9,483 nucleotides of DNA from an uncultured Bacteroidales bacterium (GCA_945949375.1 CAMFEN010000025.1:1-9483); one strand, 5' to 3'. Positions 1 to 5,504 are shown, counted from the stretch's first letter. Numbers and translations: made by a program. Notes: generated from the sequence alone by a model not told the origin.

Positions 1-778
1 CTTTCGCGCGTGTGAGTATCTTTATTAGATGTTGCTCGGCTGCCACGGAGGTCTTGTGCAGATAGACCTGCCAATACATTAGCCGCCGTGCTACGAGGAA
101 CTTCTCCACCGAGTAGATACCTTTCTGCTCAATCACCAATCGGTCGTCCACCACGTTCAGCATTTTCAGCAGTCGCTCGCTCGCCACGCGCCCTTCCTGC
201 ACGCCCGTAAAGAATGAGTCTCGACAGAGATAATCCATCCGATCCACGTCCAATTGACTGGAAATCAACTGATGAAGGAAATGCCGCGGGTACTCGTCCT
301 TGAAGATGGCTATCGCCTCTGCCAGCGGTCCCGTCCGCTCGAAAGAACCCGCCACATCCATCGCTAACTGCTGTTCGCGAGCACCTAACTCATGGTTGAT
401 GCGCTCCATCATCATGAGCGAAATCTCCTCATGGGTGATGCCCTCCACGAGAGTGTGTTCCAGTACATGTGAGAAGGGACCGTGCCCCACGTCGTGCAGC
501 AGAATGGCTATCAGCGCGCCTGTGGCTTCCTGCTCGCTGATGTCCACACCCTTACCGCGCAGCGAACTAATCGCCTCGCTCATCAAGTGCATTGCTCCCA
601 GCGAGTGGGAGAAGCGGCTGTGCATAGCACCCGGGTAAACTAAATAGGAGAGACCCAACTGACGAATACGTATCAATCGTTGCACCAGCGGATGTTGCAA
701 TACATCGTACAGCAAATCATTCGGAATGCTCAAAAAGCCGAAGACGGGGTCGTTGATAATCTTATGTTTATTCGCCAT
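1..778 (-). CDS. HD-domain phosphohydrolase (SAMHD1/dGTPase-like), 3' end cut by window edge
   Basis: The first 259 codons are visible, starting at the ATG at 778-776 (MANKHKIINDPVFGF). The protein matches the COG1078-type HD hydrolases, metal-dependent phosphohydrolases related to SAMHD1 and dGTPases. The metal-binding set is readable: His58 in RFSHSLG, His95-Asp96 in LLHDVGHGPFSH, and Asp177/Asp179 in QLDVDRMDYLCRDS. An N-terminal YPGAMHSRFSHSLGAMHL block is typical of Bacteroidales members. Full-length relatives are usually around 400 residues, so about a third is probably missing. No signal peptide or membrane segment is seen, so it should be cytoplasmic. It starts 59 bp after the barrel gene at 838-1644 and may be cotranscribed with it; I see no consensus promoter in the gap. 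The physiological substrate cannot be told from sequence. In Bacteroides this family often lies beside lipid A genes, which cannot be checked here. Confidence 0.88.
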   Translation of the reverse strand, partial: MANKHKIINDPVFGFLSIPNDLLYDVLQHPLVQRLIRIRQLGLSYLVYPGAMHSRFSHSLGAMHLMSEAISSLRGKGVDISEQEATGALIAILLHDVGHGPFSHVLEHTLVEGITHEEISLMMMERINHELGAREQQLAMDVAGSFERTGPLAEAIAIFKDEYPRHFLHQLISSQLDVDRMDYLCRDSFFTGVQEGRVASERLLKMLNVVDDRLVIEQKGIYSVEKFLVARRLMYWQVYLHKTSVAAEQHLIKILTRAK

Positions 779-837
779 TATACAATTCAAATGGTCAAAT
801 TGTAAATTATAAAATCTTTAAGGCTATGGTGGTCAAT

Positions 838-1644
838 TTACCACTTTGTCAAGCGACAAGGCTCGCACTCATGCCAACGATAGGAGAAACTGATGCCCAG
901 GGCGAAATAGCCGTCTCCCCATTGGAAGCGTGAAGATTTCTGCATGGGGTAGCCGTCCAGATTGCAATGTGGCACATCAAGCAAGGCTTGGTGAACAGAG
1001 GCAGAGATACAGATACAGAACCCGCGGGCGATGTCAAAATTATAACCAATTTCGATAGGCAACATAGGCACCAAGTTCACCATCCTATCAGGCTCATATC
1101 CAAGCCGAGAAAAATCGTAATCAATTACGTTGAGGCTAAGTCCTAAGCCTAAATACGTGTAGAAACCTGCTTTCGGGAACGGATACCACTCTACGCCGGC
1201 AGAGAGTTCTCCAAAAGTATTCGAAAAAGAACCTTTTCCGACAGGAACTTTTACACCTTCGTTATTCACTGTTGTACGCGAGCTATCGTTGCCATGCAAA
1301 TAACCACCGAGGATAGAAGCACGAACGTAGGTTGTTCGCCCGATTTGATGAAGATAATCGAACTTGATACTTCCGCCGAGACTGAGGTTTTGTGGTTGCC
1401 AGCCTTCTTTGAACGCGATTCCCAGCATATCGACATCTCCATAGTAGTAGAGCGCATTAAAAGTAAGACCGATGCCTCGTTTGGTAGTAGGGATTCTTCT
1501 TATGTACAATCCTGTTTTGGTACTCGGTGTCTTCCGTTGTACAACAATAGCCGTCTCCTCTTTCCGTGAGGAAGAGGCGTTCTCTGCCGATATATTACCA
1601 CAAAAAAGCAGGAACAGAAGTAGGATAAAGGGTGTTTTTTTCAT
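838..1644 (-). CDS. outer-membrane beta-barrel protein, PorG/DUF6089-like (downstream paralogue)
   Basis: 268 residues. A signal peptide (MKKTPFILLLFLLFCGNISA) is probably cleaved after Ala20. The mature protein carries alternating aromatic/hydrophobic strands typical of a small outer-membrane barrel: LYYYGD (65-70), LGGSIKFDYLHQ (89-100), GELSAGVEWYPFP (145-157), YLGLGLSLNV (164-173), IEIGYNF (197-203) and DGYFALGISFSYRW (244-257). The order and spacing match the neighbouring 338-residue protein block by block, so the two are tandem paralogues. The pattern resembles the DUF6089/PorG family, some members of which are linked to type IX secretion. That assignment is by pattern only, and a role in secretion is not shown. 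A consensus promoter lies 33 nt upstream of the start. The ATG at 1644 is chosen because the signal peptide follows it directly. No strong Shine-Dalgarno is seen. The segment 21-50 is Ser/Lys/Arg-rich and has no counterpart strand. Confidence 0.8.
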   Translation of the reverse strand: MKKTPFILLLFLLFCGNISAENASSSRKEETAIVVQRKTPSTKTGLYIRRIPTTKRGIGLTFNALYYYGDVDMLGIAFKEGWQPQNLSLGGSIKFDYLHQIGRTTYVRASILGGYLHGNDSSRTTVNNEGVKVPVGKGSFSNTFGELSAGVEWYPFPKAGFYTYLGLGLSLNVIDYDFSRLGYEPDRMVNLVPMLPIEIGYNFDIARGFCICISASVHQALLDVPHCNLDGYPMQKSSRFQWGDGYFALGISFSYRWHECEPCRLTKW

Positions 1645-1676
1645 TATGGATTAAGGGTTTAGTGTCAAAACCGCGG

Positions 1677-1708
1677 CAAAGTTACAAAAAAAAATAGAAA
1701 TACGCAAA
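1677..1708 (-). promoter_or_regulatory. Bacteroidetes-type promoter for the 268-residue barrel gene
   Basis: On the minus strand, TTTG (1708-1705) is followed by 20 nt and TAACTTTG (1684-1677). This matches the Bacteroidetes sigma-ABfr consensus TTTG-N19-21-TAnnTTTG. The expected start of transcription is about 1670, 25 nt before the ATG. The -33 TTTG lies inside the downstream arm of the terminator hairpin at 1695-1735. Confidence 0.8.
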
Positions 1709-1735
1709 TTTTTTTTGTCTTTTTGCGTATTTCTA
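1686..1735 (-). terminator. Rho-independent terminator of the 338-residue barrel gene
   Basis: A perfect 14-bp inverted repeat (1695-1708 with 1722-1735, 13-nt loop) is followed on the minus strand by nine T residues (1694-1686). This is the arrangement of an intrinsic terminator for transcripts arriving from the gene at 1835-2851. The stem is AT-rich, with a GCG/CGC core. It overlaps the -33 element of the next gene, so termination and re-initiation share the same bases. Confidence 0.75.
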
Positions 1736-1744
1736 CCGTTATTC

Positions 1745-1827
1745 GTTAATTAAGAATTCTGAATTAAGAATTTAGAGCACATTGAAAGTGAGTGCCAGAG
1801 CATGGATTCCCTTAATTCATAATACCT
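1745..1827. repeat. dispersed intergenic repeat, copy downstream of the 338-residue barrel gene
   Basis: The element is framed by AATTAAGAATT-type and AATTCATAAT blocks (about 1748-1771 and 1812-1823). Its core, AGAGCACATTGAAAGTGAG continuing through CAGAGCATGG, aligns with the reverse complement of the core at 5440-5475 (AGAGCATTGAAACTGAGTTT then CAGAGCATGAGCACTCT). It begins about 8 bp past the stop codon of the barrel gene. No coding potential is seen. It looks like a degenerate member of a small palindromic intergenic repeat family. Confidence 0.6.
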
Positions 1828-1834
1828 ATTAGTA

Positions 1835-2851
1835 TCAGTAGCGTTTCTTCCTTTTTACATGGAATGCCTTGTTACGTGCTTTGCTAACCTTGCGCTTGTA
1901 TGTTGCTGCGCGTTTGTTGTAGGGGTTTACGCGTGCAGATTTGGCAAAACTATTTCTTCCTTTTCCAGTGGTATAGTTAGCCATTCTGCCGGTTTCATCC
2001 CCACCGGCGTTGAAGGTATAGGCAACCCCGAACATAAAATATCCGTCTGTGAATTGCCCGAAAGCACTTTTGCCGGTATCATCGAGACTTGCGCCGCTGT
2101 TAGGTGTATAGTCAAAATCTGCGGAGTTGACATCGCCTCGACCCCATCCGTCCATATTATATCCTCTGCTTTGTTTCTTGCTATTGACGTTGATAAGCCC
2201 GTTGTGCACAGAGGCTTTGACAGAGAGCGTATGTCCTTTGGTGAGCCGGAAGCTATATCCTATCTCTCCGATGCCGACGGGGGTGAGGCAAGTACGCCAT
2301 CCGGGGTCATTGTGTTTCCCCGGGTTGCGGAGCGTATTGCTGAAATCGCACCACACACTCCCCATATAGAGTCCTAATCCGGCGTAGAGGAAGAGTCCCC
2401 CCTCTCGATGCGGAATAGGGTACCACTCCACTCCGAAGTCGAGTTCCCCATAGAAACTTTGAAAAGAACCGATGCTGAAAAGGTCATTCTCGGCACTACC
2501 CGCACGGGGTTGTTTGCCTTTGTCTGTCCAATATGCCCACGATTGGTTGGTGGCATCTGAATGCAAGTAACCGCCATTGAGGGTAGTACGCAGCCCTAAG
2601 CAGGGTATTGCTTGGTAGATATAAGCCACTTCTAATCCTCCTCCGAGATTGACGGCGCGGGGCTCAATAGCTAATGGGTGATTTCGCACAGGGCAGATAT
2701 CACCATAGTAATAATTTCCAAAAGCACCTACGGAAACTCGATGAACAGTAGTGGAACTATACGAAGGATTATAAGACACTTGGGCAGATGCAAAAGCACT
2801 CACTATGAGTGCTTCAACAATCAACCATGTTTTTGTGCCAAATTTAGCCAT
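1835..2851 (-). CDS. outer-membrane beta-barrel protein, PorG/DUF6089-like, with strongly basic C-terminal tail
   Basis: 338 residues. The signal peptide is probably cleaved at ASA|Q (after Ala23); its hydrophobic core unusually contains Glu13. Barrel strands are recognisable: VGAFGNYYYGD (41-51), LGGGLEVAYIYQ (69-80), LRTTLNGGYLH (87-97), YGELDFGVEWYPIP (134-147), LFLYAGLGLYMG (153-164), GEIGYSF (195-201) and DGYFMFGVAYTF (269-280). These match the 268-residue neighbour, so the genes are tandem paralogues. This copy has longer loops (98-125 and 223-266). It also has a 50-residue tail (289-338) with 18 Lys/Arg and no acidic residue, ending in KRKKRY, that the paralogue lacks. The ATG at 2851 has an AGG five nt upstream. 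The start lies 42 nt after the tRNA-Leu with no separate promoter seen, so it may be transcribed with the tRNA. A terminator at 1686-1735 ends the unit. Confidence 0.8.
   Translation of the reverse strand: MAKFGTKTWLIVEALIVSAFASAQVSYNPSYSSTTVHRVSVGAFGNYYYGDICPVRNHPLAIEPRAVNLGGGLEVAYIYQAIPCLGLRTTLNGGYLHSDATNQSWAYWTDKGKQPRAGSAENDLFSIGSFQSFYGELDFGVEWYPIPHREGGLFLYAGLGLYMGSVWCDFSNTLRNPGKHNDPGWRTCLTPVGIGEIGYSFRLTKGHTLSVKASVHNGLINVNSKKQSRGYNMDGWGRGDVNSADFDYTPNSGASLDDTGKSAFGQFTDGYFMFGVAYTFNAGGDETGRMANYTTGKGRNSFAKSARVNPYNKRAATYKRKVSKARNKAFHVKRKKRY
2794..2814. repeat. perfect hairpin inside the signal-peptide coding region
   Basis: AAGCACTCA (2794-2802), CTA, TGAGTGCTT (2806-2814) form a perfect 9-bp stem with a 3-nt loop. 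It lies in codons about 13-20 of the barrel gene (EALIVSAF). In the mRNA it would fold just downstream of the start region and could affect early elongation. It may also be chance. Confidence 0.55.
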
Positions 2852-2853
2852 CC

Positions 2854-2885
2854 CTACCTATTTCATGGACGGGGGTAGTGTCCAT
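2854..2885 (-). promoter_or_regulatory. leader hairpin between tRNA-Leu and the barrel start codon
   Basis: ATGGAC (2865-2870) and GTCCAT (2880-2885) form a 6-bp stem with a 9-nt loop. On the minus strand the loop contains CTACC, complementary to GGTAG (2858-2854) in the presumed ribosome-binding region of the barrel gene. The pairing could sequester that site or mark the end of the tRNA precursor. There is no T-tract, so it is not a classical terminator. Confidence 0.35.
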
Positions 2886-2893
2886 TGTTATTG

Positions 2894-2979
2894 TACCGCG
2901 AGTGGGACTTGAACCCACACAGCCATTTCTGGCCAAAGGATTTTAAGTCCTTCGTGTCTACCGATTCCACCATCGCGGC
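2894..2979 (-). tRNA. tRNA-Leu (anticodon UAA)
   Basis: An 86-nt class II tRNA. The acceptor stem is GCCGCGA/TCGCGGT with discriminator A, and the G1-U72 wobble is also found in E. coli leucine tRNAs. The D-arm region is TGGTGGAATCGGTAGACAC. The anticodon stem AAGGA/TCCTT encloses the loop CTTAAAA, which gives anticodon TAA. The long variable arm has stem GCCA/TGGC, and the T-arm is GTGGG-TTCAAGT-CCCAC. The 3' CCA is not encoded. The tRNA reads UUA, and UUG by wobble. A consensus promoter lies directly upstream. Confidence 0.96.
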
Positions 2980-3001
2980 GCGGATTCTCAAAAATCGGCT
3001 G

Positions 3002-3033
3002 CAAAGTTACGACATTATTTTGAATTATGCAAA
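3002..3033 (-). promoter_or_regulatory. Bacteroidetes-type promoter of tRNA-Leu
   Basis: On the minus strand, TTTG (3033-3030), 20 nt, then TAACTTTG (3009-3002). This is the same TAACTTTG box and spacing as the promoter at 1677-1708. Transcription should begin near 2995, about 16 nt before the mature tRNA 5' end. It may also serve the barrel gene beyond the tRNA. Confidence 0.8.
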
Positions 3034-3041
3034 TTTTTTAC

Positions 3042-3090
3042 AAAAAACTTTCATATTTTCTCATTTTACGGTCTTACCGTAATATGAAAG
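3042..3090 (-). terminator. intrinsic terminator overlapping the 3' end of the lipoprotein gene
   Basis: CTTTCATATT and AATATGAAAG (3048-3057 and 3081-3090) form a perfect 10-bp outer stem. An inner stem, ACGGT/ACCGT, lies at 3068-3080. On the minus strand the stem is followed by six T residues (3047-3042). The upstream arm lies inside the coding sequence and includes the codon for the predicted metal ligand His225. The stop codon (3068-3066) lies within the hairpin. Confidence 0.7.
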
Positions 3091-3758
3091 CACGCCTGTC
3101 GCCATTCGTACTTCACGTAAATACGCCCTGCGCGTTGGTGGTTGAGGAGCACTTGCCCGAGCACCAATTTCAGGTTATCCTCGTGCATATAATCGTTGGT
3201 GCGCGTAACCTTGTCGTAGCGATAGTAGGCGATGTCGAAAGTCGTGCCGTAGCAGTGGCAGGATTGGTGGGTGGCGTTGATATTCCCGCTTCGTTGCAGC
3301 AGTCGCACATCCTCCTGCGTCCGCAGTATGCTCGTTATGTAGAATCGGTAGTGCGGCAACCCGTTGCGAGCGAGGATGTCCGCCCACTCTTCGCCTATCG
3401 CCTCTAACTCCGCCGCCGCTTTGGGAACAAGGTAAGGAATAGAGTGGGTCAGCGAGTCGACGATATAGTTTTCGGTATTCTTCACCATCACCAGCTGCCG
3501 TTTCATGCGCGCGGCTTCTTTGCGGTCGGCGGGCATGCACGATAAACCGTGTGCCTGCGCGGCAGCCAGTTGCTTGCGCTGGCTGTCGTTGAACTTCTCC
3601 TTGTAACTGAACGTCCGCCCGGGGTACGACACGAGATGAGTCTCCGCCGGAGACTCATCTCGTCCGTTATCCGAAGAGCAGGCTGCTAACCCTGCTAAAC
3701 ACCAAACAACCGCAGATACAATTAAGATTTTATAATTCACAATGCCCTCATAATTCAT
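3066..3758 (-). CDS. lipoprotein with M15 (D-Ala-D-Ala carboxypeptidase-like) metal site, DUF5715-like
   Basis: 230 residues. A lipoprotein signal (ILIVSAVVWCLAGLAAC) has a lipobox with lipidated Cys27, so it should be membrane-anchored facing the periplasm. The C-terminal half carries RFYITSILRT (138-147) and SCHCYGTTFDIAY (166-178), the SxHxxGxxxD signature of M15/VanY-type zinc peptidases, with His168 and Asp175. A third candidate ligand is His225 in CFHITV near the end. This supports a role in peptidoglycan trimming. Assignment to DUF5715 is from memory of the motif, and activity is not proven. The ATG at 3758 lies within a 25-bp direct repeat, so residues 1-9 (MNYEGIVNY) are repeat-derived. 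A GTG at codon 7 is an alternative start that keeps the whole signal peptide. Residues 32-43 are encoded by a 33-bp palindrome. No consensus promoter is visible upstream. An intrinsic terminator overlaps the end. Confidence 0.75.
   Translation of the reverse strand: MNYEGIVNYKILIVSAVVWCLAGLAACSSDNGRDESPAETHLVSYPGRTFSYKEKFNDSQRKQLAAAQAHGLSCMPADRKEAARMKRQLVMVKNTENYIVDSLTHSIPYLVPKAAAELEAIGEEWADILARNGLPHYRFYITSILRTQEDVRLLQRSGNINATHQSCHCYGTTFDIAYYRYDKVTRTNDYMHEDNLKLVLGQVLLNHQRAGRIYVKYEWRQACFHITVRP
3631..3663. repeat. 33-bp near-perfect palindrome inside the lipoprotein gene
   Basis: The arms at 3631-3646 and 3648-3663 are perfectly complementary over 16 bp around a single base at 3647 (core GAGTCTCCGCCGGAGACTC). 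In frame it encodes residues 32-43 (GRDESPAETHLV), just after the lipid-anchored cysteine. It lies where an insertion in a flexible linker would be tolerated. It resembles a REP/ERIC-like unit captured in a coding region. Confidence 0.75.
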
Positions 3759-3772
3759 AATTCACAATGCCC
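3734..3772. repeat. 25-bp-period direct repeat spanning the lipoprotein start codon
   Basis: AATTCACAATGCCC occurs at 3734-3747 and again at 3759-3772, separated by TCATAATTCAT. The start codon at 3758-3756 is in the spacer, and the first copy is translated. The sequence is related to the other AATTCATAATT-type intergenic repeats in the window. Confidence 0.7.
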
Positions 3773-3798
3773 ACAAATTATCCAAAATATTTTTTGAG

Positions 3799-3829
3799 AA
3801 ATTAACGGTAAATTAATGGAAATTAATGT
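3799..3829. repeat. three near-tandem copies of AAATTAAYGK upstream of the lipoprotein gene
   Basis: AAATTAACGG (3799-3808), AAATTAATGG (3810-3819) and AAATTAATGT (3820-3829) are spaced 11 and 10 bp apart, about one DNA turn. They lie 40-70 bp upstream of the lipoprotein start. They could be an operator or simply low-complexity AT-rich sequence. Confidence 0.4.
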
Positions 3830-3834
3830 TAAAA

Positions 3835-3868
3835 ACTCAGAGCATGGGCACTCATAATTCATAATTAC
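3835..3868. repeat. dispersed intergenic repeat, partial copy abutting the cysS stop
   Basis: ACTCAGAGCATGGGCACTC followed by ATAATTCATAATTA matches one end of the repeat at 5426-5502, whose reverse strand reads CAGAGCATGAGCACTCTTAA. It begins directly after the cysS stop codon. A short imperfect stem (GAG-GC / GC-CTC) followed by TGAGTTTTT on the minus strand could act as a weak terminator. Confidence 0.55.
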
Positions 3869-5344
3869 CTACAGCGTCCATTCAAAGCCGTCTTTGGTAT
3901 CTTTGATGTTGAACCCGAGTGCGGTCAGTTCGTTGCGAATTTTATCGCTCGTGCCCCAGTCTTTGTTGCGCTTGGCTTCCAGTCGCATATTCAGCAGCAT
4001 ATCCACTGCGCCGTGGAGTGCTTGCGTCTGCGCCTCGTCGCCGCCCGCGCTCGCGCCCTCCAGCTGCAAGCCGAGGATGTCTATCGCGTAGGTCTGCCAT
4101 ACTTTGCGCAACTGCTCCAGCTCCTCCGCCGCGATGGTCTCCTTGCCGTCGAAGACGGAGTTGATACGCTTCGCGGAGTCGAACAGCAGCGAGATCACTA
4201 TTGGCGAGTTGAGGTCATCATCCATCGCCTCTGCGCATTTCTCCGCGAGCACGGATGCCGCATCGGTGGTCGTAGCCCCTGCCGTTGCTTGCAGTTTCTG
4301 CAAGCGTTGGTAAGCCTCTTGCAGGCGGGCGAAACCTTTCTCCGCCGCCTCTAAGGCTGCCGACGAGAAGTCCACCGTCGAGCGATAGTGCGCCATCAGG
4401 ATAAAGAAACGTATCGTCATCGGCGAGAATGGCTTCGTGAGCAGCGAGTGCTCGCCGCGGAAGAACTGCTCCAGCGTGATGAAGTTGTTGTAGCTCTTGC
4501 CCATCTTCTTGCCGGCGATGGTAATCATGTTGTTGTGCATCCAGTAGTGCACGGTGTCGTGCCCCAGCGCGGCGCACGACTGTGCTATCTCTGCCTCGTG
4601 GTGGGGGAACATCAGGTCCATGCCCCCGCCGTGGATGTCGAACTCCTCGCCGAGGTATTTCGTTCCCATCGCCGAGCACTCCATGTGCCAGCCGGGGAAA
4701 CCTTCCGACCACGGGCTGGGCCAGTGCATGATATGCTCCGGCGACGCTTTCTTCCATAGCGCGAAGTCGTAGCTATGCTTCTTCTCCGCCTGACCGTCCA
4801 GCTCGCGCGTCTCGGTCTTGATATCCTCAAGGTTGCGCCCCGATAGTTTGCCGTAAGGGAAGTCTTTGGCGTATTTCTCCACATCCATATACACACTCCC
4901 GTTCGACACATAGGCGTAGCCGTGGTCGAGTATCTTCTGCACGAACGCCATCTGCTCGATGATATGCCCGCTCGCGTGCGGCTCTATCGACGGCGGCAGC
5001 ACGTTGAGCAGCTCCATGTCGCGGTGGTAGCGGTTGGTGTAGTACTGCACCACCTCCATCGGCTCCAACTGCTCCAAGCGTGCTTTCTTGGCTATCTTGT
5101 CTTCCCCCTCATCGGCATCGTGCTCCAAGTGCCCCACGTCGGTGATGTTGCGCACATAGCGCACCTTGTAGCCGAGGTGTTGCAGGTAGCGATACAGCAG
5201 GTCGAAAGTGATGGCAGGGCGAGCATGCCCCAAGTGTGCATCGCCATAGACCGTCGGACCGCACACATACATCCCCACATGCCCCTCATGCAAAGGACGA
5301 AAATACTCTTTCTGACGAGTTAATGTGTTATAAATCTGTAGCAT
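3869..5344 (-). CDS. cysS: cysteinyl-tRNA synthetase
   Basis: 491 residues. This class I aminoacyl-tRNA synthetase charges tRNA-Cys with cysteine in the cytoplasm. The N-terminal CGPTVYGDAHLGHAR contains the HIGH motif as HLGH (37-40). The KMSKS motif appears as KMGKS (280-284), a variant I recall as common in Bacteroidetes. The zinc and cysteine-binding ligands fit the E. coli pattern in spacing: Cys28, Cys223 (GWHMECSAM), His248 and Glu252 (GGGMDLMFPHHEAEIAQ). The region after about 330 is the helical DALR/anticodon part, ending GFEWTL. It is slightly longer than E. coli CysS (461). The ATG at 5344 gives the standard MLQIYNTLTRQKE start. The upstream 160 bp to nagB contain only repeats, and no consensus promoter was found, so expression may depend on read-through from nagB or on a non-consensus start. 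Base composition is clearly more GC-rich than at the right end of the window. Confidence 0.97.
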   Translation of the reverse strand: MLQIYNTLTRQKEYFRPLHEGHVGMYVCGPTVYGDAHLGHARPAITFDLLYRYLQHLGYKVRYVRNITDVGHLEHDADEGEDKIAKKARLEQLEPMEVVQYYTNRYHRDMELLNVLPPSIEPHASGHIIEQMAFVQKILDHGYAYVSNGSVYMDVEKYAKDFPYGKLSGRNLEDIKTETRELDGQAEKKHSYDFALWKKASPEHIMHWPSPWSEGFPGWHMECSAMGTKYLGEEFDIHGGGMDLMFPHHEAEIAQSCAALGHDTVHYWMHNNMITIAGKKMGKSYNNFITLEQFFRGEHSLLTKPFSPMTIRFFILMAHYRSTVDFSSAALEAAEKGFARLQEAYQRLQKLQATAGATTTDAASVLAEKCAEAMDDDLNSPIVISLLFDSAKRINSVFDGKETIAAEELEQLRKVWQTYAIDILGLQLEGASAGGDEAQTQALHGAVDMLLNMRLEAKRNKDWGTSDKIRNELTALGFNIKDTKDGFEWTL

Positions 5345-5352
5345 AGTTTTTT

Positions 5353-5504
5353 TTAATTAAGAATTATGAATTAAGAATTAAGAGGGCGTTGCCTGCCCGG
5401 GTGCGCAGGCGTCCCCGCCTGCTTCAATTAAGAATTAAGAGTGCTCATGCTCTGAAACTCAGTTTCAATGCTCTCTTAATTCATAATTCTTAATTCTTAA
5501 TTAT
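5353..5504. repeat. composite palindromic repeat between nagB and cysS
   Basis: The whole nagB-cysS gap is repeat. AATTAAGAATTATG-type blocks (5353-5383) come first. A GC-rich hairpin follows (GCAGGCG 5405-5411, loop TCCC, CGCCTGC 5416-5422). Its left arm can alternatively pair with GCCTGC at 5391-5396. Next is AATTAAGAATTAAGAG (5426-5441), then a palindrome TGAAACT-C-AGTTTCA (5453-5467). CTCTTAATTC and further AATTCTTAATT blocks close it (5473-5502). The outer blocks are mutually inverted. GTGCGCAGGCGTCCCCGCCT plus GCT (5401-5423) recurs exactly at 6640-6662. The element starts immediately after the nagB stop. Confidence 0.8.

Noticed and set aside
300..638. Plus-strand open frame of 112 codons opposite the HD-domain gene.
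   Set aside because: It lies wholly antisense to a gene with clear HD motifs; the peptide is Ser/Cys/Met-rich with no family resemblance.
2894..2979. tRNA-Leu considered as an integration site for a mobile element.
   Set aside because: No duplicate of the tRNA 3' end was found elsewhere in the window and no integrase is present.
3894..5323. Several long plus-strand and alternate-frame open frames across cysS, including a 179-codon one at 4218-4757.
   Set aside because: They are compositional shadows of the GC-rich cysS gene; their peptides are Arg/His-rich and lack motifs.
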